Positions 35,398 through 47,826 of a stretch of 64,000 bases of DNA are shown piece after piece. Every line of letters starts with the position of its first letter. Within the stretch, counting starts at the first letter, position 1. The position numbers and the translations under genes were made by a program. The notes beneath the pieces were generated by a model. The model was given only the letters and a program-made list of their open reading frames with translations. It made no database searches and was not told the origin of the DNA. Source of the DNA: Notospermus geniculatus (lineage: Eukaryota; Nemertea; Pilidiophora; Heteronemertea; Lineidae); NCBI GenBank assembly GCA_002633025.1, contig NMRB01001149.1, positions 56,705 through 120,704 of the forward strand, in the 5' to 3' direction.

Positions 35398-35994
35398 ACA
35401 AAAACCAAGAAGACACGTTGGCCGGAAGACCGAGAGAGAACAAAACTTTCATTTCTAAACGCGCCATTCCAAGATGGCTGCAAACATACGTTCCCAGGCA
35501 GTGGGGTTTATCTCGCGAGATCTAAGAATCCATCCTTGACTTCTTCGATGGTTTCACCTCTGCCTCGATGTGGGTGGTGACTGTGAATATTCTTGCCAAG
35601 ACATCATGTTCGTCTCGGCTGCTTTTGTGACGAAGATTCACATGATTTTTATTATAAACCGTCCATATGACTAAAGATATCTAGCATCAGGAATGACTTG
35701 ATTAGGAGGATTTGATTTGGGCGTATCCCGTCCCTTTTTAAACTCCCTCAGCAATTTCGAACCGCTCCGTATCACGTGCTCCGAAACTGCTTCGGTTGAG
35801 GCGATTCTCAGGTGACCAATCAGTAACTTCGCACAAAGAAGGAAATTTCAGTGAACATCATCAGAATGATTGGCCTCGAATAGTCAAGTGTCGTCCATTT
35901 ATTTCGGCGAGAGATTTTTATGTTCAGCACATATTTTCTTAAAATGTACAGGTTTTTTATAGTGTTTTCCAGTACATGTACATGTATAATGTTG

Positions 35995-36000
35995 AATAAA
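35995..36000 (+). terminator. Poly(A) signal of tetraspanin B
   Basis: AATAAA about 600 bp after the stop codon, following a long 3' UTR without other features. Confidence 0.6.
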
Positions 36001-36930
36001 CAGTGATATACTTGATATACTGATTTTAAGTGTTTTAATACCTGAATGATAGCAAAAATAGATATCTATTTTTGATAACTAATTACATGTAATTCTGAGA
36101 GTGGGCCAACGAAGGATTACGGTAGTCCCAGTGTTTCTCCCAGAGGGGGGGGGGGGAAATGAATGAAGGACGTCAATTAAAGTTGCTCTTCTTTATGAGA
36201 TTGTTCTTCGATTTTTATTCAATATACGGGCCCAGATCGCCAGAACAAAATGCAATTTTCATGCAGAAGGAAGACTAATTTTGCATTTTGGAGTGAAAAA
36301 TGACTCTGGAGGCCATTTTTAACAAAAACAAAAACGAAAAAAAAATTTTGAAAAAAAATAATTTTGTTCAAATATTTTTTTTTCGAAATTTTTTCTCTCC
36401 CTCCCCCCTCCTTGAAAATCCTGGCGGAAAGCCTGAGTCCTTTCCTAAGAATCCAATGGGTTCAGCAGCGGCGGTTGGTATCAACCTTATATCATAGACA
36501 TATGTAGAATGGAGAAGGCAACTTTGAAAGGGATAAACGGGCCAGATTGTAGGCCTAAACATTAGTGGACAACCGCTATAGGCCTACATGTATATTCAGA
36601 GGAAAAATGACAGATGCAAACAGTGAACACGTTGACACACGCATAGGACATTTGAAGAGAGACATTTGAAGTTTCATCTTGCATGGCACCAACACTTCTA
36701 TGGATACCTACAGAGATGGACACCTGCAGTGACGGTCTTTCTGCTAATTGGTAACCAGCATGACTCCTGACAGGCCCCAAACTGTCAATTTATTTATTGC
36801 ACCAAATTTTGCCGTGAGCGGTAGGCATGGCGAAGTAACGCTGGGACTGTGTGACGACATTGGTCAAATGGTATGACGTCAGATATTTGCATAATTGGAC
36901 GTAATTGTTCTGCGGTGTGAACTACACCCA
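36001..36930. other. Intergenic, no gene seen
   Basis: Contains a G homopolymer near 36146-36156 and A-rich runs near 36330-36380. No exon with splice support on either strand. Confidence 0.4.
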
Positions 36931-37005
36931 TATATAAATCCCCCGTTCAAATCTTATAACATTGTATTGGACATTTTCGAAGGATTAACATTGTAGAGTC
37001 CTGAG
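36931..37005 (+). promoter_or_regulatory. Candidate TATA promoter and 5' UTR exon of tetraspanin C
   Basis: TATATAAA at 36931-36938 is followed by a GTCCTGAG/GTGAGT donor at 37005-37006. The ATG exon of tetraspanin C starts at an acceptor (40429), so an upstream non-coding exon must exist, and this is a good candidate. No transcript evidence. Confidence 0.4.
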
Positions 37006-37868
37006 GTGAGTAGGCCTTTTTGTTGAGCATTATACATATATTGTGTGCACAACCATTTTCTACGTGAATTCTTCCGACATTTTTCCACAAAATTATGCCA
37101 GGGGCCGTTCACAATTTTCAACATTTTCACAAGCGTACAAAACATACTCTTTTTGGAGACCCCTCCCCCCAAAAGCGTACAAAAAATTTTGATTTGATCT
37201 CCTCGAACACAGATAAGTGATCAAAACGGGGTTCCGCTGTTCTGGCTCTTTTCAAAAGCAGCAACTCGTTTTAGTCCACTTTTAATACCAAAAGCCTGGT
37301 TAAAATAATTTGTGCGAACCAGTTATATTTTACTTGCGAAAGATTTTTTGAACGATATTTTACATTCTTTGGGATGTCCCCAAAACAGGGAGCGGTACAT
37401 AGAAAGGCCGAAACGGACCGAAACGTGCCGAAACGGACCGAAATTAGGCCTAAATCAAAGGAGCCGCTAATAGTGAACGCGGCCATTCATTCTAGAGTGG
37501 GTTGATATCACAACTAATTAGGTTCTTCAGCTACTGAAAAAGCATTCTGGGCATGCTATCCCCAAAAAGGGGCTTTTCAAAAACCCTGTAGGTCGGGTTT
37601 ATTTACCCGGCATCGTGTACCGAATGGAGCCGCTCCTGAAAAAGTCAAGTCTTCATGTCTGATTAAACGCTTCTTGCCATAAGTATTGAGAAAAGGGTAA
37701 TGACAGAGGTTGTCTAATTATAAGTTTAGTTAGTTTTAGTAAAATATATATTCTTTCAAAATGAAAAGGGATTAAACAGAAGTTTAATAACTTAACATGG
37801 TTCTCTCCCTGTCTTATTCGGAAAAGGTATCTGTCTTATTTGTAAAAGGTGTCTGTCTAAGGGAAAAG

Positions 37869-38203
37869 TAAACTGTTAGAAATAACAGAAGATTTTACAG
37901 AAAATCTGTGCAGCAGAGTCCCCAGGACGGAGCTGTAAAATTACAGACTTGATCTGTAAAAGTACAGACTTAAATAAATGTCAACAGAGACTTGACTGGA
38001 GGCTGACCAAATTATATTTTCATACTGCTCCCAGAAGGCATCATAATGGGTTGTCCAATGGAGTCCAACCAATACAGGAAAACATGAATCATACCATTAA
38101 AAAAATATGTAAATTTACAGAAAGTGCTGGGGACTCTGCTGCAGGCAATTTCTGTAAAATTACTGCAAAATTACTACTGTAAAATTAATAATTTCTAACA
38201 GTG
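37869..38203. mobile_element. Foldback element, about 335 bp
   Basis: CTGTTAGAAAT and ATTTCTAACAG form the ends; inner arms pair TGCAGCAGAGTCCCC with GGGGACTCTGCTGCA. Non-coding. Confidence 0.75.
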
Positions 38204-38570
38204 ATAGGCCTATGTGTACGTCCATTGTGACGGATTTTTTTGAGAATAGAGGTAAAATAAAGTACAACGCATCAGGCGTTCGCTCATAGTATGATCATGG
38301 TTGACCCAGGGAGGTTTAAAACGTTCTTGGTTTGACGTAGTACAAAAATTTGTTTGGTCCATACCTCACAGTGTAATTTGGACCTGTTGGGGCCTATGTG
38401 GTTTCCAGGAAAATATCTTCACTGTTTTATGGAATATTGTTGATGACACGAAAAACCCCCACGAAAAGGTTTGTCACACTTCCTGATGTGCTTTGATTGA
38501 CTTTCCAACACAAGAACTCGGAAAACTAAGGCAAAAAGTTTGGCTCTTATGAAAGAAAATACATATACCC

Positions 38571-38592
38571 ACGGACCTGTATACAGGTCCGT
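38571..38592. repeat. Perfect 22-bp palindrome
   Basis: The first half is ACGGACCTGTA and the second its exact reverse complement, flanked by ATATACCC on both sides. No further context. Confidence 0.8.
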
Positions 38593-39632
38593 GATATACC
38601 CAAAGACAGAAAGTTTTAGAATCTGATCAGCAGGGACTCTTTATTGCAAAATACATGTAACTATTTTTTTGCTTTGGTGTTCATTATTGACCTCACCGTC
38701 ACATTCGCTTAATCTCAATAATAGGTGACCATTCCGGCCACTGCACGACATGACACTGTAGGCCTACAAGCACAGGCCTATTTTTGCCTATATGGACGAG
38801 GGCGCGTCAAGACAGAAGGGCCCCAATTAAGACTTAATTACCCGTGGAAAAGACTTGGCATAATTCTCGTACATAGAGACCGTGACCATGGCAATGCGTC
38901 TGTTTGTTATTACAGTGTATTAACTTCAGATGAACGTGTCCAGAAATGTCCAATGTTTATACCATAATTACAACGACCACCCATGGCTTTGTCCAAGAAA
39001 ACATCCAGAAATGACGAAAAATATAATAATCACCGTGTTACTTTTTATCGTAGCTCGCCCGCGCTTTTGTCAGTCATAGTGATGTCATAGCCATTTGGAA
39101 CAATACAAAAAAAATTAATTATCCATGTATTTGAAGATGTCGAAGGAGAAACAACCACGGCATATTTTTTGTGGGTTCCACATGTTTTCGTAAGCGTCTG
39201 TGTTCCCATGGTAGTGTTGTCGCCAAACAACTTAGACGCAAGTTAAATAGAGTTTCTATAGTATTGTGGTCACAATGTTATGTAATGATGCAGTGTGACG
39301 TAATGCCCACCTTTTCGTGAGGTTTTTACGATCATGATGACTGGAGGACCATGAACTCTCAATATTTGGATGGCAAATCGCACTGCCATTCCAAGGACTT
39401 CATCCCCAGTGTTTAGTTGGCCATAGAACGCGGGTAACGTAGTGGGTGGCGCCGCGGTTTGAAACTGCGGGAGGAGTGTAAGGACTTTGTTGCAATGAAG
39501 GCTACACGCAGCGAAGAAGCGTACGATAGGCCCAAGTCCAAAGGCATAGGTTCACACACGCAGCGGTTAGTCATTTGTTGACAAATTCAACAAACCACTG
39601 TTTGTCACACCCAAGGCAGGTGTGACGGTTAA

Positions 39633-40013
39633 AGCGAATGGCTCGCGGGGTTTGTTTACATTTTTGGTGGTACCTTCCATAGAGAGTGAATCTAGCCTCC
39701 AGGCAAAGCCGTGCTCCAGCCATATGCAACACCTGTGCAAATATGCGAATGTAAACACTGGGGACGAGGTTCCATTAAAAATGTGTTAAAATGGGTTAAT
39801 GACGTTTTCAAATTCACTAGGTCAAGATGTACATTTTGTACTATTCCCATTGATTTTGAAGCGGCAGATTTTGCAGAATACGCCTCCAAAGTTTGGCTGT
39901 CTAATGCATTTCCCATTAAACTAACATCCTTCTTTTGCCTTTTTCTCAAAATGGTGCTTGATATCGATGACCAACTGTCATGGCGCCACAACAAACCCCG
40001 CGAGCCATTCGCT
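39633..40013. mobile_element. TTAA-flanked foldback element (Kolobok-like)
   Basis: Ends AGCGAATGGCTCGCGGGG and CCCCGCGAGCCATTCGCT are flanked by TTAA on both sides (39629-39632 and 40014-40017). The same right end occurs at about 15085-15181 in Ku80. Confidence 0.8.
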
Positions 40014-40439
40014 TTAACATGAAGCGGATATGTATAAAACCTCAACACAACCAATAGAACAATTTTGATGTACTTTATTACATTCCTGAATCGAAGAAAT
40101 ATCTGTTGAATTCGCGGAACGTCCCATAAGCCGATTATTTCATAGGCCTAGTTTTTGGCCTTGGGCGCCAAATTAGTCATTAGACGGTGATAAAGGGATT
40201 TATTGTTTGATCAAGAGCTGTTGCTGTAAATATCCTACCCGTGTTGATGTCACGTGATAAGTGTCGCGCGTTCTCACCAGTGGCAACGAAGCATGATTCG
40301 TTAACTCTCCAAGCAGAGATATCAATAAGTGATGCGCCTGGAGAGTTGCTATAGTTTCACAATTTACATCATCCCTTAATACCCCTCAACTGCTAATGTC
40401 TAATTTTCGCCTTCATATATATTTTCAGAGAAATAAAAG

Positions 40440-43400
40440 ATGGGTCTCAGTTGCGGTTTGAAGATTGCGAAATATTTCCTATTCATTTTTAACATTGTTT
40501 TCTTCGTAAGTATGCCTTAAATTCGTTTCATTTTCCACCATGATAAACCTTCCGGATACATTTTTGCAGCCATGCATAACGCTAGGCCTTAGACGTAAAA
40601 ATTGCCGTTGGTTTTCACAATTTAACTGCAATAAGTCTTTTGATTGGTGCGTTTGCTATGTCCAGCTATCCCGGTGAAGTCGAAATACGTGACGCTGATT
40701 GGACGAGGAAATACCCGTCAGATGTTACCCTTTGTTTGGCGAATGCAACAATATGGGAACCAATCAGAGCGCTTGTTACTCGATCAGTAACGATTATTCT
40801 GATTGGCTGAGGTGTAAGGTCGGGGTTAGGGTTCATTATATCATTAAATCAAGAATGTGTGCACGATTTCATCCGCGACGTCTTAATACATGTAATTAAT
40901 ATCAACTCGGTTTTCATTCTTTTACAGCTAGTTGGTGCGGCCCTACTAGGCGTGGGAATATGGGTAATCGTTGACGACACGTACCTGATGGCCTTCATCA
41001 ACAACTTCAACACAGGGGGCGTTAATGTCGGGGGCCTGCTTTCGTCAGCAGCTTATGTGCTCATTGCATTCGGTGCATTCATTTTCATAGTCGGATTCCT
41101 CGGTTGTTGCGGAGCATGGAAAGAGAGCAAGTGCTTACTCACCGTCGTAAGTAATGACGTGGTACCCATATTGTGATGACGTCATCATGAGCCTCCGCCT
41201 TTGACTACAGTTTTGTCTACGGTATCATTCAGTGTCTCATTCTGTCTAATTCTGTCTCATTCTTCCGACGGACAACAGATGGCAGTCGGTGCGCCACATT
41301 AGGGCGCATAGTTCCGCGATCACTTAAGAGATGGCGACACCATTCGCCAATCGCCGACAGAGGAAAATTTGGCGTCTAGAAGTGTGGCCAGCTTGGGCGT
41401 CATCTGTTACTGACGTAAAAATAGCCTGAATAATTTCTCTTCTCTTTTCTTCCAGTACGCTGTCATTGTTGGAATAATTCTGATTGTTGAAATTGTTGCG
41501 GTCATCCTTGCTGCTGTGTACTACGAACAGGTAAGCACTAATGTTCAATTCCGGAGCGACGAAAAATCCATCGTAAAAAACGCCGTGACCCCTTGACCAA
41601 TCCGCGAATATCAGACTAGTCTGATTTCACGCGATGTGAGGTACACCGGGTCGTTTAGAGATTCTCGAAAAATGAAGTCATTCTGACATCACTTCGAAGC
41701 CATCTTTTTATGAAGATACCACCCGCACGCTTTTTTGTGCGGTAGGCAAATCAAGACATGTGATTGGTCCAAAATACGAAGGTCATTTGCATACAGAAAT
41801 CCCGCAGCAACCATTAGACGGCAGAGGGCCGTCGGATCGACGAATAGACTCGCACTAAGCCTGAAAAATGATAATTGCACTATACATGTAACTGTCCTTA
41901 TCATACGTTTCTTCAGACGAAGAATCACATGCTAGCGTTCGTAAACAGCACGATTTACTTGAATTATACGGGTGAAAAATTCACCACGCAGCCCTTGTCT
42001 TTGGCCTGGGACTTTCTTCACTTGACAGTGAGTCACATTCGGAACACCGAGTCTGCTTGTAGCGTAATTCGCCTAATTAGAAAGAATGTGGTTACGGCCG
42101 TAGCTAGACGTCAGCGATAACATATTTTTTGTGCAGATTTTTGCAGCAAAATGGCAACAAAGTTCGCAAAATGGTAAAAAGAGATGTTTCTCCTCCCCCC
42201 GTTGTTGGAGGGGAGGGGTGTAGAGCTTACGAACCTGAATATTCTTGAATACTTGATATCACAGTGCCTATAGGTTTTTCGGACTAGTGGGTATTTCTGC
42301 ATCTGTCAAGCTACTTAAACCACATGCTTGTAGGTTTTAGCTGCTTTTTGATGATTGGATCCACGTCAGGGCTGCTGAGGTGATCGGTCCGTTCAGATGT
42401 GTGCAGATGTCTCATGGATCCAGTTATCAGATAGTTAGGCCTATCAGATAGTTCTGTGTGCATGGTGTCAGTTTCAGCGCTAGACTGCGAACTATTTGTT
42501 GTAGGGCGTTGGTAGCTGCATTATATTAAGCTTCTGCTCTGGCTCATCGTGTGTTTTTCTTACAGCATGTCAGTAGCTGAATCGTAAAGGTGGCGTAGAT
42601 TTAGAAATGAAATAAAGATTATATCTCAGTCTAGCGAACTGGGAAAAATTAAAAGGAAATTTGACGAAAACTCAGCCTTTGCTGCCAATCTGATTTTTAA
42701 AAAGAATTCGGGCGAATTCCGGGATTTATTGTCCAATGATAAAGATGAAATCTGCATCACCGGCGCTGATGTTCCAAACGAACCAATCACAGCTGACCTT
42801 GAAGTAGTCTCGCGCTGATCAAGCCCAGTCCCCAGCATAGTATGACAGTATTGTGTCGGGCAGCGCGGGACTACTGAGAGTGGCAAGTGGTTCTAACATG
42901 CCCCATCTTCACAATATCATATCGTACGCCCTTCGTGCTTCTGTAGACCACTTTTGACGGCGAGAAACAGGATATTCCGTATCCTATTTCAGCTTCATTT
43001 CATTTTCCTGTAGTGTGCTTTGCTTTTGCTACTAGTTTAGACTCTTGCTTGCTTTCAGGCCGTTGCTCTCGCCAAGACCTTCTTGCTTTCAAGTATTTAC
43101 ACCGAGTATGACGGGACTCCAAATTCTGCGAATGCCGTATCTTTGGCATGGGATTTTGCTCAGATTACCGTAAGTACTGCTAAAACAAGTAAAGTCCAGC
43201 TGACGTAATGGGGAGTTTATGACAAAACACAACCAGCCTTCCTTTGAATTTCAAAATATGTGGAGGTGCAAGATTCAGAAATGGTACATGTACTTGACGA
43301 TTCTAAATTTTTCACCATCATTTCAATCCTGAGGATCGGCTCTAGATTAATGTGAGGAATACAATACTAGTACATTACAAACTGGTGTAACAGTAAAGAA

Positions 43401-45631
43401 TATCCCCCAGTAAAAATGCCCACTTCTGTCTTTCCAAAATGGATAGATTAAGGTGCATGACTATAGAAACTACATGTACATGTACATGTATCACCAGAGA
43501 TTAGAATGTCAAAATAAGATCTCCTGATCCTAGGGCAGTTTCCCTGGGAAATTCGTTTCTTTCACACCGGTAGGATGTTTTTTCATCCATCTTTCGTGCC
43601 ATTTCAGTTCGACTGCTGCGGCCTTGACAACTACACGGACTTCCACTCTGCCGCCAAATGGAACAGAACGACCCCCGGTGGAACCATGGTTGTGCCGCCA
43701 TCTTGTTGTAAAGTCACGGACAAGGCTGCCTTCCCTTCACTTACTCTGACGGACTCAAACTGTCCTCTCAGTCCAACAGCAACAAACTCCAATTACATGA
43801 CTGTAAGTATAATATTCCACCCCGATGTTTAACACATTTTGATTGGTTAAGAAACCATTGCACGCACTTTTATTGACCAATCAGCGCGTTGGAAACAACA
43901 AGCGCTACCGATCTCAGTATCTAATCCTAGCGGTGAGATCTGAAACCAAATCTACCAACATAACTCGCACGGTGATGGTTAAAGGTGCTCTCGCTCGAAT
44001 TGTAAACATTACGGTTTGTTTATTTACACGGACAGGTGGCAGCACCGTGTATACCAAAACATTATTGTTATCTATTTTTATATCTATCTTGATAAATATT
44101 CTTGTAACTGAAATATATTTATGATTTTACGCTCAAAAACAAACAAAAAGTTGTGAAAGGCGAGATTTAATTCGATTTTATCTGATTTGTTAGTACCAGA
44201 AGTTGACAATAGGTGGCACACCGTAATGTTTACAATTCGAACTAGAGCACCTTTAATCGTAGGAAATCTTAACCATTTTGGTGACGGGTCATGGTCCATA
44301 ACAACCCTCTTCTATTTCAGTCTTGTTACACATCACTGATGAACTACGTCCAGACATATTCGGTCGTGATCATTGCCGTAACGTCATGCGTGGCCGCTCT
44401 GCAACTTATCGTCATCATTGCTGCATGCTGTCTTTGTCGAGCCATCGGAGGGGACACGCACGCTTAATTCCTCAAATAACGAATGCACTGCCTTAACAAA
44501 GAACTCAACAATGGTATAAATTAAACGCCAAGAAAATACTCTTCACGCATGTGTTCATATAGACTGGTTCCCGTCTTTGCCAGTGCTCTACTCCCGCGGC
44601 GATCACTCGACAACTCACTGCCTATCTTCGTTGGGAGTGAGTGCCGCGGGAACCGGACGGCAATGACGGGAACCAGTTAAAGGGAGACATCCGAAAGATA
44701 CTAGTATTGCCCGGCGGGCACTATTTGTTTTTTGTTTTGGTTAGCGAAGTGTCACCGTTGATTAACAGACGGCGCTGTGCGTTATGGCACAGGCCCCTGG
44801 AGAGCTATCAGTGAGTTTAGAACACGTACCAAACCAAACGTATCTAAAAAACACAACACGTATCTAAAACACACCCCGAGCTCACGAATTCGTGAGCTGG
44901 GGTGTGTTTTTTACAAACTAGCGTTTTTTGGTTAGATACGTGGGCCCTATTCTAAACTCACTGATAGCTCTCCAGGGGCCTGCGGCATAACGCACAGCGC
45001 CGTCTAATAAAAGTCGGTTTCCGAGGCCGCCGCCAGCCAAGGGCAGCCCTGACTTCGGCTTACCGAACCAATATGAGGCTTTTGGTGACTAGGCTAGGAG
45101 TATGGAAGACACCGAGTGTCCGGGAAGGAGGAGACGACACAGTTTCCTTAACACTGGCGCCGCCTTTTGTGGCAACTTAAAGGAGCACGGTATTGGATCC
45201 CAAATGCGTTATTTGACTGCCGACGTAGAGGGAGCCACCTAGCGGCAGTAAGGCGAACTACCAAAATGCATTACAAAATGTACGCAGTAAATCGGGTCAT
45301 TCGCCGAAACGTAGTTAGTCCCTCGGGTTGGATAGAGTGGCGCGGTGGCGCCGGCTGTCGAGAAAAAGTGGCAATACCGTGCTCCTTTAAAAAATTGTAC
45401 ACAACGTATACATTCTTGCGTTTAGCCAATAAACTAATAAAACATTGAGTCTCTTTGACATCTCTCTTATAATCTTAAACCTTATATTTTCAGTCCTGCT
45501 ATTCTTCTTTGACGAACTTCGTCGAGACGTACGCTGTTGCGATCATTGCTGTGGCCTCAACCGTTGCTTTCCTTCAACTGTTTGTGATCATCGGCGCCTG
45601 CTGCTTGTGTAGAGCCATTGGCAATGAATAG
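40440..45631 (+). CDS. Tetraspanin C with alternative exons 4 and 6
   Basis: Constant exons: 40440-40505 (ATG, MGLSCGLKIAKYFLFIFNIV), 40928-41146 (TM1 end, TM2, GCCGAWKESKC), 41456-41530 (TM3), 43608-43802 (large loop, FDCCGLDNYTDF, PSCCK, NCPLSPT). Exon 4 is either 41917-42027 (4a) or 43059-43169 (4b), each 111 nt. The last exon is either 44321-44467 (6a, ends CRAIGGDTHA) or 45494-45631 (6b, ends CRAIGNE). Any 4/6 choice keeps phase 0; the 4b/6a form has 270 aa. Unlike tetraspanin B, TM4 is in one exon. The membrane layout, CCG and Cys pattern identify the family; a CD9/TSPAN1-18-like type is a guess. ATTAAA at 44520-44525 may serve 6a and AATAAA at 46352-46357 may serve 6b. Confidence 0.92.
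41917..42027 (+). CDS. Tetraspanin C alternative exon 4a
   Basis: Acceptor TTTCTTCAG and donor GTGAGT frame 37 codons ending PLSLAWDFLHLT, aligning with 4b (AVSLAWDFAQIT) and with exon 4 of tetraspanin B (AISVAWDYTQIT). It contains NST and NYT, two N-glycosylation sequons that 4b lacks. No stop or frame change, so it looks used, not decayed. Confidence 0.85.
43983..44252. mobile_element. TTAA-flanked foldback element in tetraspanin C intron 5
   Basis: Ends AGGTGCTCTCGCTCGAATTG and GTTCGAAT..-type complement GAGCACCT, flanked by TTAA (43979-43982 and 44253-44256). Inner arms include GTAAACATTACGG. Confidence 0.8.
44767..45005. mobile_element. Foldback element with long arms
   Basis: Arms of about 55 bp start AGACGGCGCTGTGCGTTATG at the left and are complementary at the right; the centre holds a second hairpin around GAGCTCACGAATTCGTGAGC. 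It lies between exons 6a and 6b. Confidence 0.8.
45181..45386. mobile_element. Kolobok-like TTAA MITE, second member
   Basis: Same ends as 31289-31492 (AGGAGCACGGTATTG / CAATACCGTGCTCCT), TTAA at 45177-45180 and 45387-45390, interior in the opposite orientation. Confidence 0.85.
45494..45631 (+). CDS. Tetraspanin C alternative last exon 6b
   Basis: Acceptor TATATTTTCAG, 45 codons and TAG. It encodes SCYSSLTNFVETYAVAIIAV and ends CCLCRAIGNE, parallel to 6a (SCYTSLMNYVQTYSVVIIAV ... CRAIGGDTHA). Used only if 6a is skipped, since 6a has its own stop. Confidence 0.85.
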   Translation, partial: SCYSSLTNFVETYAVAIIAVASTVAFLQLFVIIGACCLCRAIGNE

Positions 45632-45665
45632 GACGAAGAACCAGTGATGTTGTAGTGTTACTTTA

Positions 45666-45858
45666 CAGTGAGCACTCTATTAAGTGGTGATGCCGAAATT
45701 TAATACAGTGCTCACTGAACACAATAGGCTTACGGTAAACGTGAATCTGAATATCTACATGTAAAGTAAATATCTAAAGAGCCAATGATATTGTAGTGTT
45801 ACTTCACAGTGAGCACTCTATTAAGTGGTGATACCGAAATTTAATACAGTGCTCACTG
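45666..45858 (+). repeat. Two tandem hairpin units in the 6b 3' UTR
   Basis: Stems 45666-45717 and 45807-45858 have 18-bp arms, CAGTGAGCACTCTATTAA against TTAATACAGTGCTCACTG, one mismatch, loop GTGGTGATRCCGAAA-like. Flanking words TTGTAGTGTTACTT are repeated too, so a unit of about 140 bp was duplicated. Confidence 0.8.
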
Positions 45859-46180
45859 AAAACAAGGCGTACGGTACGACCTGTAAGAATCTACATATCT
45901 AACTTGATGAAAATCATCTCACGTTCTATCTAGATATGTATGTATGTATTAGTATTTAAAGAATTAGTATTTAAAGAAAACACAAGAAAGTAAGATGCAA
46001 AGGACATCTGTGATTACTATTGCAACTTGGAGCCCAACTTGTCTTTCGGTTTCGAGACGCACGGAGCTTCTGACTTGTAGTTACAACTGCCCACGGCAGC
46101 GCCAAACCATTTTTCGTAGAATAGTTCTAGATCTCGCCGACAGGGTTGACATACCGAGATCGGAAGCGCATGGCGTCAAT

Positions 46181-46551
46181 AGAGGTTCTTCAAGTGACGT
46201 CACACCCTAATTAGCATAGCATAACATTGGCACTGACGGCCATATTGGCCGTCAGTGTCAATGGGGTTTACTGAAAGAAATTATATTTTAACTGGAATAT
46301 TTTCCAAACTACCTTTCTTATCACTTCAGTTTCTTAGGATATGATTTGTCGAATAAAATCACATGTTCTACAGCAGTCTAGTCTGATGATTGAATGACAC
46401 CTGTCTGTTTGTAAAAACAGACAAATAGTGCTGAATAGAATTGTAGTGTATTACTGACGGCCATGACGGCCAAGCACCTGGCTAATTGTCTATTAATTCG
46501 CTCTTCGCTCATTAGCATTGAGTTGTGACGTCGGTGAAGAACCTCTATAAT
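46181..46551. mobile_element. Foldback element, about 370 bp
   Basis: Arms AATAGAGGTTCTTCAAGTGA / ..GTGAAGAACCTCTATAA-type, with CTAATTAGCAT / CATTAGCATTGAG inner matches. The middle has a CACTGACGGCCA stem with a TAT loop. Confidence 0.65.
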
Positions 46552-46646
46552 CTACAGTCAAAAAAAGCCTCCTGTAAGATTATCACTCAATAGTGTGTTG
46601 TTCATAATTATCCTTGGTGTGCATCGCAGGGTCATGCTGAAGTTAA

Positions 46647-46858
46647 AGCCTGCCGCACACTGGAGCTATCTGCTGAGCAAAAAGTAATTCGAGACCGTTT
46701 GCTCAGCAGATAGCTCGCGTGTGCGCGTAATTTCGGTGAGTTTTTTGCCTCGCGAGGCAGAAAGCTCGCGTGTGCGCGTATTTTTCGGTGAGCTATCTGC
46801 TGAGCAAACGGTCTCGAATGACTTTTTGCTCAGCAGATAGCTCCAGTGTGCGGCAGGC
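46647..46858. mobile_element. Double-hairpin foldback element, copy 1
   Basis: Outer ends GCCTGCCGCACACTGGAGCT and its complement; each arm itself contains a second stem (ATCTGCTGAGCAAA.. with TTTGCTCAGCAGAT). TTAA lies on both sides. A second copy is 47827-48043. Confidence 0.85.
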
Positions 46859-47551
46859 TTAAGGACGCCCTATTACTAACTTAAAGATGTATGATTATTT
46901 GTTTAATGGATTTTTTATGCATGCTGTAAATATTCATACAAGATTGGAATAAAAGTGATAAAAATCATTCCTACGCGTCTTTTATTACGCTACAATGGGA
47001 GCATTCTCCAGACATCCTCGCTAGGTTGCGCCACTTGTCCGTGGGCGCCACCTATCGGGGACAGCAATTAAAAACGCAGAATGAAATTTCACGCAGAGTT
47101 TACAGATTTGTTGGCCAAAATGAGGTGCGCGCCCCTTCTTCGATTCGCGCCTGATCCGCTTTACCCCTTCCCATCGTTACCATGCACATCCAGCGCTGTC
47201 ACCAATTCTAAAATCCGTGCTTACGGCGCCCCGCGACTGCGACTCGGCGATCCAATGAATTGACGCGCAGCTGACGATGCCTTTAAATATCCCAGATGAC
47301 GCCTGTAGATCAACAACAGGTACATGTATAGGTGGAGGGCAAGGCAACGCTGATATATCACCAACGTGCTAACGCCGTGGATGTCACACATTTGTATTGA
47401 TTTGGGGTTCACGGCATTCAGCCATTGTTCGGAAAATATCCCGTCAGGCTTTCATGAATAGTCACCCAAGAGATTCTCATGAGCGATACCATAAAGTGTG
47501 TTTGAATTGCCAAAATTTGGTAGACCATAGCGGACCATTGACTCCAGCTTG

Positions 47552-47658
47552 TGACGTCATATTTAGTAGGTCATCTGACTGAGGTGTGGCGTGTTGGCGA
47601 TTTCGATTAAGGCTACGAGGATAGTTTCATCTTATCTGCTGCTGTCGAGGATCTAAAG
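47552..47658 (+). promoter_or_regulatory. Candidate 5' UTR exon / promoter, target unknown
   Basis: A CRE word TGACGTCA at 47552-47559 is followed 100 bp later by a strong donor CTAAAG/GTAAGT (47658-47659). It could be the non-coding first exon of tetraspanin D, 13 kb downstream. Weak. Confidence 0.2.
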
Positions 47659-47826
47659 GTAAGTCTACGATTTGATTCAGTGTAGACTTCTAGAACTGGG
47701 TCCTGCGCACTGCTGGCATCTTTAGGCCGCCGGCGCCCCGTGGGGTTTGCTCAATTGCTAAGGTGTCTCATTAGAATTCCGAGTATTGACCTGCGAGTGT
47801 GGAATTTGAAGGTCCAACGCGTTTAA

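Noticed and set aside
36146-36156. G-run as a G-quadruplex or regulatory signal
   Set aside because: A single homopolymer with no spaced G-tracts; could also be a sequencing-length error.
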